Shown: positions 10,335-24,518, numbered from the stretch's first letter. The stretch is DNA of 64,000 bases from Psettodes erumei (GCA_016785225.1 JAFBJZ010000865.1:186001-250000), one strand, 5' to 3'. Numbers and translations are program-made. The notes: generated by a model from the letters alone, not told the origin.

Positions 10335-13300
10335 GTACGGTTACTCGGCCAGAGAACAGAAAGCGCACAGTCGCCAGTGTTTTTAAGGGAAATTCCGCTC
10401 TGAGCCATGTTTCTGTACGCACAAAATGTGAGGTTTTGATGCGAAGGGATCTGGATTGGGCCTCTTGTCTTGGGCTGACTGTTTTTATAGCAGCATCATT
10501 GAGGATTGTACCAATAGAGGAGCCCATGTAATGGGTCTGTCATTCAGGAAATCACATGTTGTGGTGGTGTGCGGGCATCACAAATGGTAAATACAACATT
10601 CACGAAATAATGCCAGTGCTCCGGTTAATAACGTGAATAGGTAGCTATGGAAGAGTATCTTAAGGGGGGAATTTTCCTATTAATATTACAGACACATGAC
10701 TGGCAGTTATTACCCAGCCCAAAAATAAAATCAACAGTCTACATATGTTATTATTGATTTATGGAAACTACCTTTACCTGCTTTATCACAAGTTGCTACC
10801 ACTGCAGTCTCTTATTTTGTCGTATATCCCAACAGGTTTCCCTCAGAAGGAACAAAGTTGCCCTTTGACTCCATTCAAAAAGGCAACCCAAGGCCTGAGG
10901 CTAGTAAGTCATGAAATATCACACTGCTCGTCATTCTCATCGTGTGGTATTTAAACTTTCTTACTGCCCTTCGGTGTTATGGCCTTTAGGTCTGACTCAT
11001 TTTTTTTAAAACCAAACCATTGGCAAAAAGATAGAAAAATTCAGTTTTCCCACATGATTGCACGAGAAATTCGAATTCATTTTTACTCGACCCGCACCGG
11101 AAACAAATCACACTTGCGTTACTCGGTTCATGCTTCTCTCGCTTGTTGATTCTTTTTTTTTCCCACTCATTCACTCATCAATTAGCACTGATTTTCATGC
11201 TGCTGTATTTCACAGGCTGTTTCTCCAACCAAAGAAGCCCCGCCAGGGAGGAGTCGCGCTGTGTCAGCCTCAGCAAACCAGTTCAGGACTGTGTGTCTCT
11301 CATCCAGCAGATCACCACCCCACAATCAGTAGGACTGATCACATTTAGTACAGAACATCAAACCCCTGCGAATTCTCTCACCTTGATTTTTGTCTTCTGT
11401 AAATATGACAGATGGTTAAGCTTGAGCCTTGGAATCTAAAATCAAATTTTGGAGGAGGCTGCTGTTTTTACTTATTTAGTTCCCTCCCTCTGTCTCTCAG
11501 CGCCCTCAGAATCAAACCCCTGCAGTGACCGACATACCTGAGCTGGGCGTAGTCTCCGCTCAGCAGAAGGTCGGCCGGCATCGCCGCAGTGATGACCAGC
11601 AGCAGCAGCAGTGGCCACCCTGTGATACCGATGACAGCGGGCGACATGTGTTTGCGCATCCCGAGGATGCCTTGAGCAAACAGTGGGAGGAAAGTGAAGA
11701 AGAGGTGACGCTTCACTGTACATTAAAATGTCACTCATATGCCGCGTCCTTTTCTTCCCTACATCCCCGTTCAATGCAAAGCATGTAATGATGCCATGTT
11801 CTTTCCGACACTGTTGACCTTGTCGTATTCCCAGTTGGTTTACAGTCCTGCTCCAGATCCGGTCCATCTATCACCAGCCAAATTAGCCAAACAGCAGGTG
11901 AGAGGTGAAGACAGTGGAGAGTCAAATGAAAAAAAAGCTCCTGAGACATCGTTATTTTTACAGAGCTCATTACAAAATCTTTGCATCTGTCCTTTTCTGC
12001 TCTCGATATTTAGAAGCTGCTTCCAGACCCGATTCTCAGGCTCAGTCGAATCATCGGCTTCGGAGGAGCCACCGCTAGATATGTATGCTCGTGTAGAGTT
12101 AAAGCATCACCGCGCTGGCTTTCGCGTACGTCGTGGATAGAACGCGTTCAATCAAAGGCTGAGAGAGGTTGCGCTGTATTCCACTGTAGGCCCTGTGGAC
12201 CACGTCCGGTGACGCAGTGGTATATCCGTGCCACGCAATCATCGTCTCGATGAAGATATCCTCTAACCAGCAGAGATTCTTCATCGGCCACACTGATAAG
12301 GTAAAGGAGCTGTGGTGTGTCTCTTTTCCAATGCGTTGAAAGGCCCACTTGAGTAAGTTTGCTTTAAACGACTAAATTCCTGCCCTTTTCCCTGCATTTC
12401 TCATGCGCTTATTATTAAGAATGTAATTCTTGCCGCGTGTGTTTTCTCTGCAGGTGTCTGCACTAGCTTTTAACGGCAACACAACGCTGCTGGCCTCGGC
12501 ACAAACAGGCAGTCACGGCGTAGTTCGGGTGTGGAACTACCCCAAGGGAGACTGTCTGGCCATGCTCAGGATTCACACTCATTCGTTATCCTCTCTTAGG
12601 TGACCAGCCGCACACAAACACACACAAACAGACACACACGTGGTCAGGTGCGCAGATATTTTACATGGGCACTGGAGTCTACGTTGAACGTCACTTGCTC
12701 ATGCTACTTTTCTCTTTTTTTTTTGTCCATCTCCTTCCATTTTGAAGCTTCTCATTCAGTGGCAGTGTTCTCTGTGGCGTGGGCAAAGACGGCCACAATA
12801 AAACAGTAAGTGCCAGGAGTTTTTCCCACATGTGCACAAAGGCAATTAGCACTAGCTGTGCTCAGAGCCTGAGAGAGGCATGGCTGTCATTAGATCTCGC
12901 TATAATTTTAAATGATATGTAAATTATTCCCCTAGCACGCTGCATGTCTCTCCTTTCTGTCCGAATTCCACCTTCCGTAGATGGTGGTGGTGTGGAACAC
13001 TCTGAACGTCAGGAAAGGTGGAGAGGTGACCATCCTGGCTAAAGCGCACACGGACGTGGACGTTCGCACCATGAAGGTCGCCTCCTTCGATGATATGAGG
13101 TACTCTCGCCTTCATCTTCGCGTGTCTGGGACCATTTTTGTGCCTCCGTCTGTTGACCCAGTTGACCTCCATTTTTTTATAACGTTATCGACAGCTAACG
13201 AGCCACACATCACAAATTCAGACACACAGTGGAGGGAAGTTCCCGCAGTGAAACAGCAATAGAGGACTTGATACGGTGAAAAGCTAAAAACCCTTCTCAA

Positions 13301-16300
13301 GGCATTCTACCGCCTAAAGACCTAAGAATATCATTATTTGTGGAGGGAGGACTTTGGAATGCCACATTAGCATAATATGTTTCATGGATGTTACCTATGG
13401 CAGTTTGCGGTGACAGCGAAGCGGCTGGGTAGTCTGCCGGCAGACTCCCACAGTGCTCTGGGGTTCCTCGGGGCCCGTTCAGCCTGATCTCTGGCATTCA
13501 CAGAATGTGCGATCCCTCAGAGCTAACGGTAGGCTGTGAGATCCCCAGCGTGAAGGTCGAGGCAGAATTCAGACGGAGTCGGAGTATGCAGCCACGTCTG
13601 GTGTGTCCTGTTTTAGGATGGTGTCGTGTGGTCGGGACAACATTCGTCTGTGGCGGGTGCGGAACGGGACGCTGCGCTCCTGTCCGGTGAACCTGGGTGA
13701 ATACCACTCGCTGGACTTCACCGACGTGGCGTTTGAGGAGGGAAACTCCTCCGACCAGCACGTCGATGATCGAACACTGTGAGAGCGCAAAACCAGTTCA
13801 CTGAAACCGCCAGGGTTTAATCAGCGTTGGAAAAAGCATGAATCTGATCCAGATGCAGAGAAAACACTATTATTGAAAGACTCCCAATTTCTCTCTGTGA
13901 CCGTCATCCCGTAGATATGCCAGCACTCGGAGTGGGCACGTCTTTGAGATCGACTACAGCCGAGTGGCTATTAGAAACGTGAGGAGGCTGTCGCCTGCGC
14001 AGCAGCAGCACGCGGACCGCAGGGAGAAGTGGACTTTTAACACAGGTGGGTTCTGAAAACGGAGAGAGAAGAAGATACCTGAAGATACCACACACTTAGC
14101 AGTCTGAAGCAAAGGCCGGACGGGGACGACAGCAGGTTGTGTGTGTGTGTCCCAGGTCCAGGCATTGCCATCAACAGCATCAGCGTGTCCTCATCGTTCT
14201 GTGCCACGGGCTCTGAAGATGGCTACCTGCGTCTCTGGCCCCTCGATTTTTCTGCCATCTTCCTGGAGGCTGGTAGGCAGAGCACGCACAGTAGCAGGCG
14301 GTGATTTTACAAGGCTGTAAACACATAAAGCCTGTAAACATGCTTTAAAAGTTCATGTTGGAATATAATGTCGTCTGTGAATTTCAAAAGAGGGCCCAGT
14401 ATCGAATTGCGTAAATGTAACAGCTGCATTTTTCTCTGCCGCAGCATGAACTTTGCTGCATTTTGCCATAATGATTCAGGTTATTTGATGTAACGGGGAA
14501 AAAAGAAACACGAACGAATATACCCGCGAATGTGAGATGTGCACTCTCGCGGTCCTCTCGCGGAACAAACAACCTGTTTGGAGAATAACTCGCACACAAC
14601 ACGTGTTTTCCAGAGCACGAGGGACCCGTGAGCTTGGTGTCAGTCTCATCGGACAGCCTTCAGGTCCTGGCGGCCACCTCCACCGGTAACCTGGGCTTCC
14701 TCGACGTGAGCAGCCGCGGCTACAACACGCTGATGCGGTCCCACACGGACGCCGTGCTCGGCTTCAGCGTGGACGGCATCCGTCGGCATCTCACGACGGC
14801 CTCCTCCGACGGGACAGTGCGCATTTGGAATATGGACACCTTGCATCAGGTCAATCAGCGTCAGGTCCATGTGTCAGGGCCCCATTGAAATCACGACTCT
14901 TGATTCTTTTTTTCTGTAATTTCTCTTTCAATTCTTGGATAAAAGGCTTGCATCTGTGTAAACAAACTCAGTTTGGACAAAAGAAGCCTTTAGCATGCTA
15001 TGTGAGTTTTTATCAATTGTCCCTTCTCTGCGGAAGCAAGGCCATGCAAGGCTCTGCTTTTCTTCCCCGTCAGGTTGATTTGTGCTTCAGAAGAAGACAG
15101 ATCGCTGTTACCATCAGCATCCCAGGCATTTCCGATAATTTACTCAAACAGATTTTTTGCAGATTTTTAGGTGGTAACTTAATTCAAAGCATCTTTGTGA
15201 AGAAATTCTATGTAATTATACCATCTTTCAAATTATGCTGATGGTTTCCTTTCAGCCTTTCGTTCTCAGACTCCCCAAAGGCGGAAATGATCAAATGCTT
15301 CACATTTGGGCACAGAAAATTATCTGGAGTCATTTTAAGTAACTGCCGTGGTTGATTTTTTTTTTCTTTTCTCTCTGCTAATGTGCATCTTTGAACTAAA
15401 GAAATCCACACGGCCTCACATTGCATTTCTGTGAGCCTAAGTCTCTCTCTTGTTGTCTCCTGTGCACAGCTGTATGATTTTGTGTCTGAGGACAGCCCTT
15501 GCTCAGTGGCCTTCCACCCCAGCGAGCAGGTCTTCTCCTGTGGCTTCAGCTCTGGCATCCTCCGCGTCTTTGACATCTCTAGTGGCAAGATGCTGGCTGA
15601 ACACAAGTACGTCTAAAGAATAGAAAGAAATACAAATAAGGATAGTAAAATGGTCCACAATTGCAACTGTTATTTAGAAATAACAGCACCAGGATTATCG
15701 CTGCAAGAAAGCACTTATTCAGAAAGACTAACGACTGCTTTTATGTTCCTGCTCCTCTGCATGTGTGTTTGTGTTGTCATAGGCAGCACAGAGGTGAAGT
15801 GGTGGGTGTCGCCTTCTCTCCGGACGGGGAGTTCATGTACAGTGCCGACTCCCGGGGCTCTCTTGCGCTTTACAGCTCCTCTGAGGAAGGTCACAATGTG
15901 ATCAGAGTGACATGTATGTATACACGCAAGCTCATCCACAAACGCACCTCGGGGCATCATCAGCAATGTGACCTTATATCAGCTCAGTCATATTTTAAAG
16001 CATTCATGCAGACATTGTATGGGATTCTATGATATTGGCAACACTATGAGATTATGCATGCACTCACTGTTACTTTACTCAATAGCTTACTGTTTTGAAA
16101 CACAGACACACATTAGGACATCAGACAGCCATCTTTAACATCAGCGTTGCATTCGCTCCGCACCTGATTGTAGGTAATGCGCTGGCGCGGGGCACCGAGC
16201 GCGCTCCAGACGCTCTCACGGTGAGCAGCGACAGCCGCTGCCTGGCTTTTGTCGGCCCCTCTGAGTACATCGTCACCATCGCCGACGCACGGTCTCTCGA

Positions 16301-19300
16301 CGAGGTATCTCGCACCTTCTACCACCGTGCCATTTGTTGCATTGCAGGGGTACATTGCAGTGAAATTTTGCCTGAGGGGCGGCGAGGGATCATCACCCCT
16401 GGGTTACGTTGCGGGATTGGGCGACTGCGACTGCATGACGTTCACAAGATGAACCAAAAATGACTGGAATATAATTATTTGGAAGTCATGTTGTTCTCGC
16501 TTCATATGTCTCCCTACATGTCTGAATGTTTCCAGCTGCTCCGCGTAGACGTGAGCATTTTGGACGTAGAAAGCCCCCATCTGGATTCTGCACTGAAAGT
16601 CTGCTTCTCCCCGGCCTCCACCGAACACTTGCTGGTTGCCACATCTGCCAACAAAATCCTCTGGGTTAGCACGAACACAGGCCGCCTGCTCCGAGAGGTA
16701 ACGCCGCTGATGTCGTGTCTCAGAATATCTGCATTAATAGATTTGTTGAGGGAAGATTGAGCGTTTATGTGGGAAGAAGGATGTGTTAAAAAAAGATATC
16801 ACTTCTGTCAGGAGCACTGCATAACAAGCTGAGATGCTGATGACAAGACGCTGAGGATAGAAGACTGTGTTCGTAAATAGACTCAGTAACAGGAGTCACA
16901 AGTCTTTTGACATGTACAGGTTGTTTCCATGCAATTATTTGATCCTATTTTCATTTATATGTTGGAGTTTGTTTCTGATTTCTCTCCTCACAGATATCTA
17001 AGGTGCACAAACACCAGTGCTCGTCCCTGGCCGTGAGCGAGGACAGTCGATTCCTGCTGACGGCAGGACACAGCGCTGTGAAAGTGTGGGATTATAACAT
17101 GCTGCTCGATGTTAACTCACAGGTAGCCAAAGGTTAAACAATTTACGACTGAAATATAAGATACAAATTCTCCGCATATTTGATGAAGTAGCTGCTGCTG
17201 GTTTATGTATTTTTTTAAAAGTTTGAGTTCAAAATACAGTAGGTGTGTGGCTGTTTTGTGACTGGATGTATGACAAGGTGCTGTGACACAGCATGCAATT
17301 TACGATATAAACAGCTTTTGAAAACAAGCAAGCGCAGCAGGGATGCAGTGGGCAAATGTTTCTGGCATTGATTGTATAATATATACCCTATTAGGTCATA
17401 CTACATGTCCAAATAAGGTTGATTTTTCATCGAGCTGCGTGACATCCATCCTAAGCATGAAACCACGTTTCATCTGAATCACGTTGTATACCCCCAGAGA
17501 CGGCATGTGTAACTAATTAACCCTGAGACACTGGCTGTTTGTTGTGACTGTGGCCTCTTCCACCGGAGGCTCTCTCTCTCTTCCATCTTTGAGGGGTCTC
17601 TGCCACAGTCTCGGTTGCTACGGCAACCCGTGTTGGGGAACGGCCAGCTGGATGCTGTCAGTGTCTCCTTCGGCTAGGCTAGAGACAAACAATGAGCTAT
17701 TGATTTTTAGGCCAATGTGTAAGTGACCTACTAGGAAGAATTTCAGATACTACCGAAAACCAAATGAAGGGGAAAAAATTATTATATTAGAAAGTATGTC
17801 TTAATTTTGTTTAGAAATAGAAATATTAGTAGTTTACATTATGTCAGTAGTAACTGAGGCATGTGTTTCTCTGTACTAGATGTTCATAGGCCACAGTCAG
17901 CCCATCTGCCAGGTGAGCTTCACCCCTGACCAGCTGGGTGTAGTCTCAGTGGGAGACGCCATATTCATCTGGGACTTCCTGGCACATCCCGTTTACTCAC
18001 CGACTGACAGCCGGTAATATTCAATGTTGAATTTTAATTCTGGTTAATGTGTGTGTCACACTTTGGAACTTTTGTGGGTGAAATGTCCAACTCTCTCTGT
18101 CTTTACACACAGTTCATCTCTCAGAGGAAGCCGCGCCTCAGCTCCTAAATCAGGTAAATTCCGCTTCGAGTTAATAGTTACGCCAGAAGCATAAAGAATG
18201 TACCTCGTACAAAACCTTCTTACTAAACTGCTACTTTATCTTGTGTTTTCACGGAAAAGTTAAACCAGACACCGCAGCGAGGGGAATTCAGTTGTCCAAT
18301 GGGATGCCTCGCCAGACGGCGCCCCTCCCTTCCTCGCCGCCGCCGCGGCTGGACGTCGGCAGAGCCGGCCGAGGAGAGGCTGGCAAGTGCTCTTGTCGGA
18401 TTTTAAATTAGCCGCCACCAGCACATCCTATTCATCGTTAGGTGTTCGATGAGCTGACAATGCTGAAAACCCGCCATGCGCGCGCGTTTTGACGCACCGC
18501 GGTAGGAAAATCACAGGTGGAAGTAATGAAATGAATCAGTGGGACTCTTGAATACAACAGAGCCGTCGTTAACGTAACAACGTGTGTTGTGAAAAAGGCC
18601 TGTTCTGACCCACACCATGTTGTGAATGCATTTACGCTCCTGCTGGAATCAATATACTGTATGTTAAAGATATAGCTTTAAGATGTTCAAAACTGACTTC
18701 TTTCAGATTATTGTATTGATCACACAAGCACGAGTTAATACTCACGCTGTTGTGAATAACAACTCAGCTATTGGGAGACAAAGAGATTTCCCATTGTCCC
18801 TTGGCAACAGCAAGATTATCAACACTTCGTTCACATTCGTTGCTAATGGCTACGACGGGGCTCTTCAGTGAAAGCAGGGACTTGATGATTAGGTGTCGCC
18901 CTCAAGTCCTTTTTTTTTCCCGTCTGTCTCGCTCCCGCAGCTTTTGGCTCCCTTTCTCTTCGCGATGACACCCTGCCCGTCCCGACTGTGCCAAACCAAG
19001 CACGCGGTACAGGTTCCCTGTCTGGCCCCAGACCTGCCGCCTCCTTCCTTAAAGTCACAGAGGTGGCCAACACGTCTCCCCTGAAATCCAGCTGTAATGA
19101 CGCTGGTGAGTGTTCTGTACTGACTTTCTGGGGTTTTTTTTTTTTACTTCTTTAAAGCAGAATTGATCTTTCTCTGTGTCTTTTTGTTTTGTTTCTGTTT
19201 CGTCGTTTAGTTGAGTTGAACGGGAGGAAGCCAGTACGTCCAGATTGTTATAGGCACTTTATCCCACATTTCAAGACTTCCGCTCTTGATCAGGTAAACA

Positions 19301-22300
19301 GCACTCACGATGAACTGTGCTCACTGATTGTGCTTACTGTCCAGCCTTACTGTTTTCTCTGATCCAGGCTGCTGTGGCGCCGCAACCAGGAGAGGAGGGA
19401 CTGAAGCTGAAAGCAGTGATTGGCTACAATGGCAATGGGCGTGGCAACATGGTGTGGAGCCCTGATCAAGGTTAATATAATATAGTGAAAATAAAGGTGA
19501 AATATAAACTGTAGCGAAAATAGTGACAAAATACAGTGATGTGTAATGATTTCCTATAACTGAGGAGAATATATAATAACACACTCACACACATTTTTTT
19601 GTTGCAGGCTTATTTGCGTACTCATGCGGCTGTGTGGTGGTGGTGGAGCACCTTCACACAGGATGTCAGAGACACTTGCGGGGCCACAGCGAGGAGATCT
19701 CTTGTCTTGCAGTCACGCACGACGCGCAGGTACTTTCCGTGGTTCCTCTGCTTCAATAGAAGTGGAGCACCAGTGATGTCATTTCATGAGACCGTTTTGA
19801 ATCGAATGCGCGTCTGTGCATCCCCCAAGCTCCAAGCCGAACGTAAGCTGTATATGTTGTGAAAATTTAGCACCACGGGGAAGTATCACAACATCACCGT
19901 GTCCATTAATAGATCTGAAATAGGCCGAACCGGGCTCAGCAGGTCACCTCAGCAAGGGAGGGACTCGGGTAGATGAGCTGGTGGGTTGGTCTCTGCAGGG
20001 AATCGCTACCTCAGTTGTGAAATGAACCCGGCCCGGCGGTTTGGCCAGGCAAGAGGCCCAGGAGTGCATTTTCACTCGGAGGCAAGAGAATGGCATGTCT
20101 GTTCAGCCGGGTCAATGCATTTCACACTCGGTGGCTCAGTGGTGTGTGAGGCTTTGAACACTAATAGTTTGTCAAACCGATATGGAAAACAGTCAACACA
20201 AAGAAATGTTTGTGGCCATTTACTGAGTTACTTTTAACGAAAATAAACAAAAGTAAATCTTCTCATTCGATCATGTGTATCATCGCTAAAAACTTTTTTT
20301 ATATTTAGGATTTGGGCCCAGTTAGATTGTATCGTACCATTCAATTGGTTGTTGGGGCATGCCATTTTTTTTGTATATAAGACTTAGTTTTCATTAGATG
20401 CCAAGAACCTAAAATAAAGCTATTTCTATCACAGATAACAAGCCTGGTAACTCAGAAGTCTGAGCATTGTGTTTCATGGAATGGCGCTTTGTCGCATCTC
20501 CTCTCCAGATGTTGGCATCAGCAGCCGGCGTTAGCGACGGCAACAGGGGCCTCATCTGCATTTGGGACATCCAGAGCGGAACTTGTCGTGATACCATCTC
20601 CTACCACAGGGGGGCGGTGCAGATTCTCGCTTTCTCCAGGGATGATCGCTTCTTCCTCTCAGTCGGTCAGTGAAGTTGCGAATCGGACTTCGCCCATCAG
20701 TCGCGAGCACCCCCCGTAAATTTAATGTTTTGTGTTGAAGGACAAGCGGTCAATGAAATCAATCAGCTATTGCTGGCCGCTGTTTCTTCCCAATGTCCTG
20801 CAGGAGACTTCTCTGAACCAGAGGTGGCTCTGTGGAGCAGCAGGACCTTCCAGCTGTTGTCGAGCGTGAGCATGTCAGGGCCGATCCACGATGCCGTCTT
20901 CAGCCCTTCGGCAGCCAGCCAGCTGGCCTGTGTGGGCAGCCAAGGGGTTTACTTCGGCCTCATCCACAGCAGTGGTCCGGATGTAGACCTCAAGGTAAAT
21001 GACTGCAGAAAAGGAGATGTAATAATTTAGAAAATAATGTAAAGAAAGTGCAGGGGACAAAACCTTCTCAACTGGAGATCCACTTATCCAGCGATCCAGT
21101 ATTTTGGGTTAAAATAGGTGATGTTTTCTTCTCCAGCACATTTGAGTGAATACTTTTGGGTAGAAAAACTCTTTGAGCACTCTTTCAACGTTGTAGGTCC
21201 AGAGGATGAAAGCACCAGCAGAGGTTGGTCACGTGGAAATGACGGCTCTGTGCTACCACACGGACTCCTTCCTGTTCACCGCCACCAGTCGAGGACACGT
21301 CTGCGTCTGGGATGTGAACACACAGCGTTGCACCATGACCTGGGAAGCTGACGAAGGAGAGATCGGTACAAATCAACTCTGACATTCTGACCATCTAGTT
21401 TGGATGACATGGTTTTTTCCGCTAAATATTCTTCTATTCACAGGAAAAAATACACAACAGCCTAAAAATTTTGAGCAATTTGGCTCACGCGTGTTTCGAT
21501 CCTGGGTTTAAAAAAAAAATGGTTAATGGATCGATATGGATTCTTGGTGCAGGAGTGCTGTTGTGCCGAGGGACCCGTCTGTTGACAGGCAGCAACACCC
21601 GCTGGTTGCGACTGTGGGAGGTAGACGCTGTTCGGGGTGTGCAGCCTCGGGAAAAGGTCTGCAATGTGGAAGCCAGGTTTGTAGCGCTGTCTTCTAACGC
21701 TTCCCAAGTCTTACGTGGGCAGCAGGAAAAAAACCTGCAACATATGTGACACTGTTTATGTGCACTGCATCACGTCTGCGTTCATTCTAATGGCCTCGCT
21801 GTTTTTTTGGTCACCTGCGTCTGTCCTCCAGCGGGACCGCTGTGGTGCTGGAGCAGGAGATAATGCTGGACGGGACGACGGTCAGCGCGGCGTTCGATAA
21901 CACAATGGACATGGGCATCGTTGGCACGACAGCCGGGACCCTCTGGTACATCAGCTGGTCAGAGAGCAGCAGCATCCGGCTGGTCAGCGGGCACAAGACC
22001 AAGGTACGAGTGTGAGCTCTGGGAGATGGAAAAATAACCACATCCAAATCGTGTCTCCCTAAACTCAGTCCTGCAATACACGTACTGCGTCTATTCCCCT
22101 TTTGTGTCCCTAATTGTTGATGTGTTGTTGATGCAAAACCGCTTTAGGGCTCCTAGATTATGGAAAGCCCTGCTTAAGGAATAAAGACTCGCTAATTATT
22201 ATTATCAAGCTGTCAATCTGTTTTCCAACATTTGCGGAACTCGGACACGGGGGCTTCATTCGCTTTGTGTCCCCTTTTCACTGCCGTCCAGGTGAACGAC

Positions 22301-24518
22301 GTGGTGTTCAGCTCTGACGAGAGCCACTTCGCCACCTGCAGCGAGGACGGCAGCGTGCGGGTGTGGTCAGCCCCCAGCAGCGAACTTGTGGTGCAGTTCC
22401 AGGTGCTCAACCAGGTGAGGGGATAATACGCCTGGGGGATGAAATCTTCTAAATCAACCGGTGGGTCCCGTCTAGTGTAAACGCAAAGCTTTTGAGACGG
22501 ACGCCTCGATGGAACGTCTTCTACAAATATGATGGGGAAGTCAGAGAATATTATTTTCAGTTTTTGCCAATTAAACAAAGACAGCAGAATAAATTGTAAA
22601 AAAAAAAATCATCAGCGATCCAGTTGCTACAATTGCCCCTGTGCACCACCACTGCTTTTCTCTGTCGGTCAGGCCTGCGGCTGCGTGTGCTGGAGCCCAT
22701 CTTCCAGCGAGAGCAGCGCATGCGTGGCTGCAGGGTACAGCGACGGCACCCTGAGGATCTTCCGGCTTGTCTCCTCAGAGATGGAGATGAAGCTGCATCC
22801 TCATCACGTGGCCGTCACTGCCGTCCAGTACTCTGCTGAAGGTGAGAGAGGACAGCGGAGCCAAATACGTGCATCTGCTCTAATTTCAGTAACTGAACTA
22901 CCTTGCTTTGATGAAATATTGTAATGATATTTTTTTTGGGCGACTCCGCAGTGCCTTCCTTGTCCCGTCCACTTCTTCTTGTGACTATTTCATGGTTTTT
23001 AAAACCATCCAGAGAAGAGCGATCAGAGGTCAAAGCAGAGCTTAGTCAGTCAGGAGAAGATTTTTCCTCTGACTTCAAATCCAGATCCAGGATTGGGTCC
23101 ATTTACTGGCAGTAAAGTTTCATGCTATGTTAACGCTGCTGCGCTTCGTCCACTTAGGCTCTGTATCTGTTTTTGGCTCGCCGGCAGGTCATGTGATCCT
23201 TTCAGGGGGGAAGAATGGTCTGGTAGCAGTCAGCAGCCCAGTGAATGGAGCTACTATCCGTGTCATCAGGGACCACAAAGGAGCGCCGATTACCACCATC
23301 CAGTGTGTGAATGGAGAGGTCAGCTCAGCGACTCAGTCCGAGGAGTGCAGCACCGGAGCTTAACATGACGGAACAATAGAATCAGCGAGGGAGGTGTTTC
23401 TGCAAAAGCAGGACCCACCTATCAAACAAACACTTAAGACACTTGAGACATAAAATGGAGTAAATTTCTCCCCAAAGTGGATTTTCTGCGTATGTGGAGT
23501 TGTAATACAACCCACTGGTGTAAAAAGTTAACTCTTAAATTCCTCCTGTGGTTCTCATCCCCAGTGTAAGAATTTCGGACTGCAAGGAAACGAGATGTGG
23601 TTGGCTGCCAGCGCTGACAGACGCGTCAGCGTGTGGGCTGTCGATTGGTTGAAGGACAAGTGTGATCTGCTCGACTGGCTGACATTTCCTGCTCCGGCCT
23701 TTTTCGGGGTACTGTCTGTGTTTTAAGTAGTAGTACATGCAATGACTAGAGAGGTCACTGCCTGTCGTAGTCTAAATGTACGAGCATGTTTCATTTGGCG
23801 TTTGGCAACATGCTGTTTGAGTCGGTTTTGGAAAAACCAACCAAAAAAAATTTAGGCTCTGTCCATGTTTGACCATTAGCTACTTTAACTCTTTGCTCTG
23901 TAGGATGACAGCCCGCCTCCCAGCCTGGCTGCCTTCTGCCCAGGAGACCCTGACCTGGTGGTCTACACTGGATACGGAGTAGAGAAAGAGTTATCCTTTT
24001 ACAGCCTGGCTAAAAAACAGGTACCACAGCTCCCCCCTGCTTCACTTCTCTGTCACTGTGCTGGGATTTTTCCTGTTCCTGTACCTGCCACATATTGCTG
24101 GCAGAAAATCCACAAATATGTGTCAAATCATGTTTTGTTTCTTACTACAGATAGTAAAAAAGATTGCTCTGCCCCACTGGGCCACATGCTTTGGCCTCTC
24201 CTCTAAGAGTCAGCTCATAGCAGTGGGCTCAAAAGGTAAACTCTAATCTTGTTTTTTTTTTTTTAATGATGCATTACCATGTGCATCCAGTAAATAAATT
24301 AGTAAGTCTAAGCTTGGGGCGTGCATTTTAAATCATTTCTCGCTCTTTGTCTGATGTCAGATCGACTGCTGAAGCTGATCAAGTCGAGCAGCGGCAAGTT
24401 TCAGGACTTCCTGCAGCACAGCGACTCACTGCACACGTGTCACTTCTCTCCTTCCGGGACACTTCTCTTCACTGTGGCTTATAATGAGATCCTGCTGTGG
24501 GAGGTCCGGGGTCTCTGA
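8306..24518 (+). CDS. wdr90: WD repeat-containing protein 90 (POC16 homologue), complete gene
   Basis: WDR90 is a centriole and cilium protein. In human cells it binds microtubules through its N-terminal CFA20-like domain and helps form the inner scaffold of the centriole wall. Forty-three exons close in phase and total 5517 nt, or 1838 aa, slightly longer than human WDR90 (about 1750 aa). The start is MASKGWQHPYVNIFKH, matching the human N-terminus, and the end is ILLWEVRGL, matching the human C-terminus. Exon coordinates are given in the three domain entries for this gene. The intron starting at 18383 has a GC donor. An ATTAAA at 24718-24723 is a possible poly(A) signal. Position directly upstream of rhot2 agrees with human 16p13.3. 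Identity is certain; some linker exon boundaries are less so. Confidence 0.96.
10836..12082 (+). other. wdr90: wdr90 exons 7-11: low-conservation linker
   Basis: Exons: 10836-10903, 11216-11328, 11501-11704, 11835-11897, 12014-12082 (about residues 240-412). The translation is polar and acidic, with a run of five glutamines and a WEESEEE patch, and ends with a conserved block (DPILRLSRIIGFGGATARY) equivalent to human VLRLKGVIGFGGHGTRQ. The middle part has little similarity to human WDR90 and is probably disordered. Phases close throughout, which supports the exon choices. Confidence 0.85.
12190..24518 (+). other. wdr90: wdr90 exons 12-43: WD40 repeat array
   Basis: Exons: 12190-12300, 12454-12599, 12748-12805, 12981-13099, 13617-13778, 13915-14045, 14156-14272, 14614-14849, 15470-15606, 15783-15913, 16174-16304, 16536-16697, 16994-17122, 17880-18013, 18113-18153, 18260-18382, 18941-19105, 19211-19293, 19368-19470, 19608-19729, 20509-20665, 20804-20994, 21197-21365, 21553-21676, 21832-22003, 22292-22414, 22673-22841, 23188-23318, 23565-23708, 23904-24020, 24151-24235, 24361-24518. 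Repeated GH...W-D signatures are visible (GHTDKVSAL, DGTVRIWNMD, GHSQPICQV, DGSVRVWSAP, DRRVSVWAVD). They should form several beta-propellers. Exons 26-28 (18113-19105) encode a Pro/Ser-rich insert between propellers. Confidence 0.93.
17614..17627 (+). promoter_or_regulatory. RFX X-box-like motif in wdr90 intron 24
   Basis: GTTGCTACGGCAAC is an inverted pair of RFX half-sites, near the consensus GTNRCC-N2-RGYAAC. RFX factors drive ciliary genes, and wdr90 is a centriole/cilium gene, so an intronic enhancer is possible. A single motif of this length is weak evidence without conservation. Confidence 0.35.
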
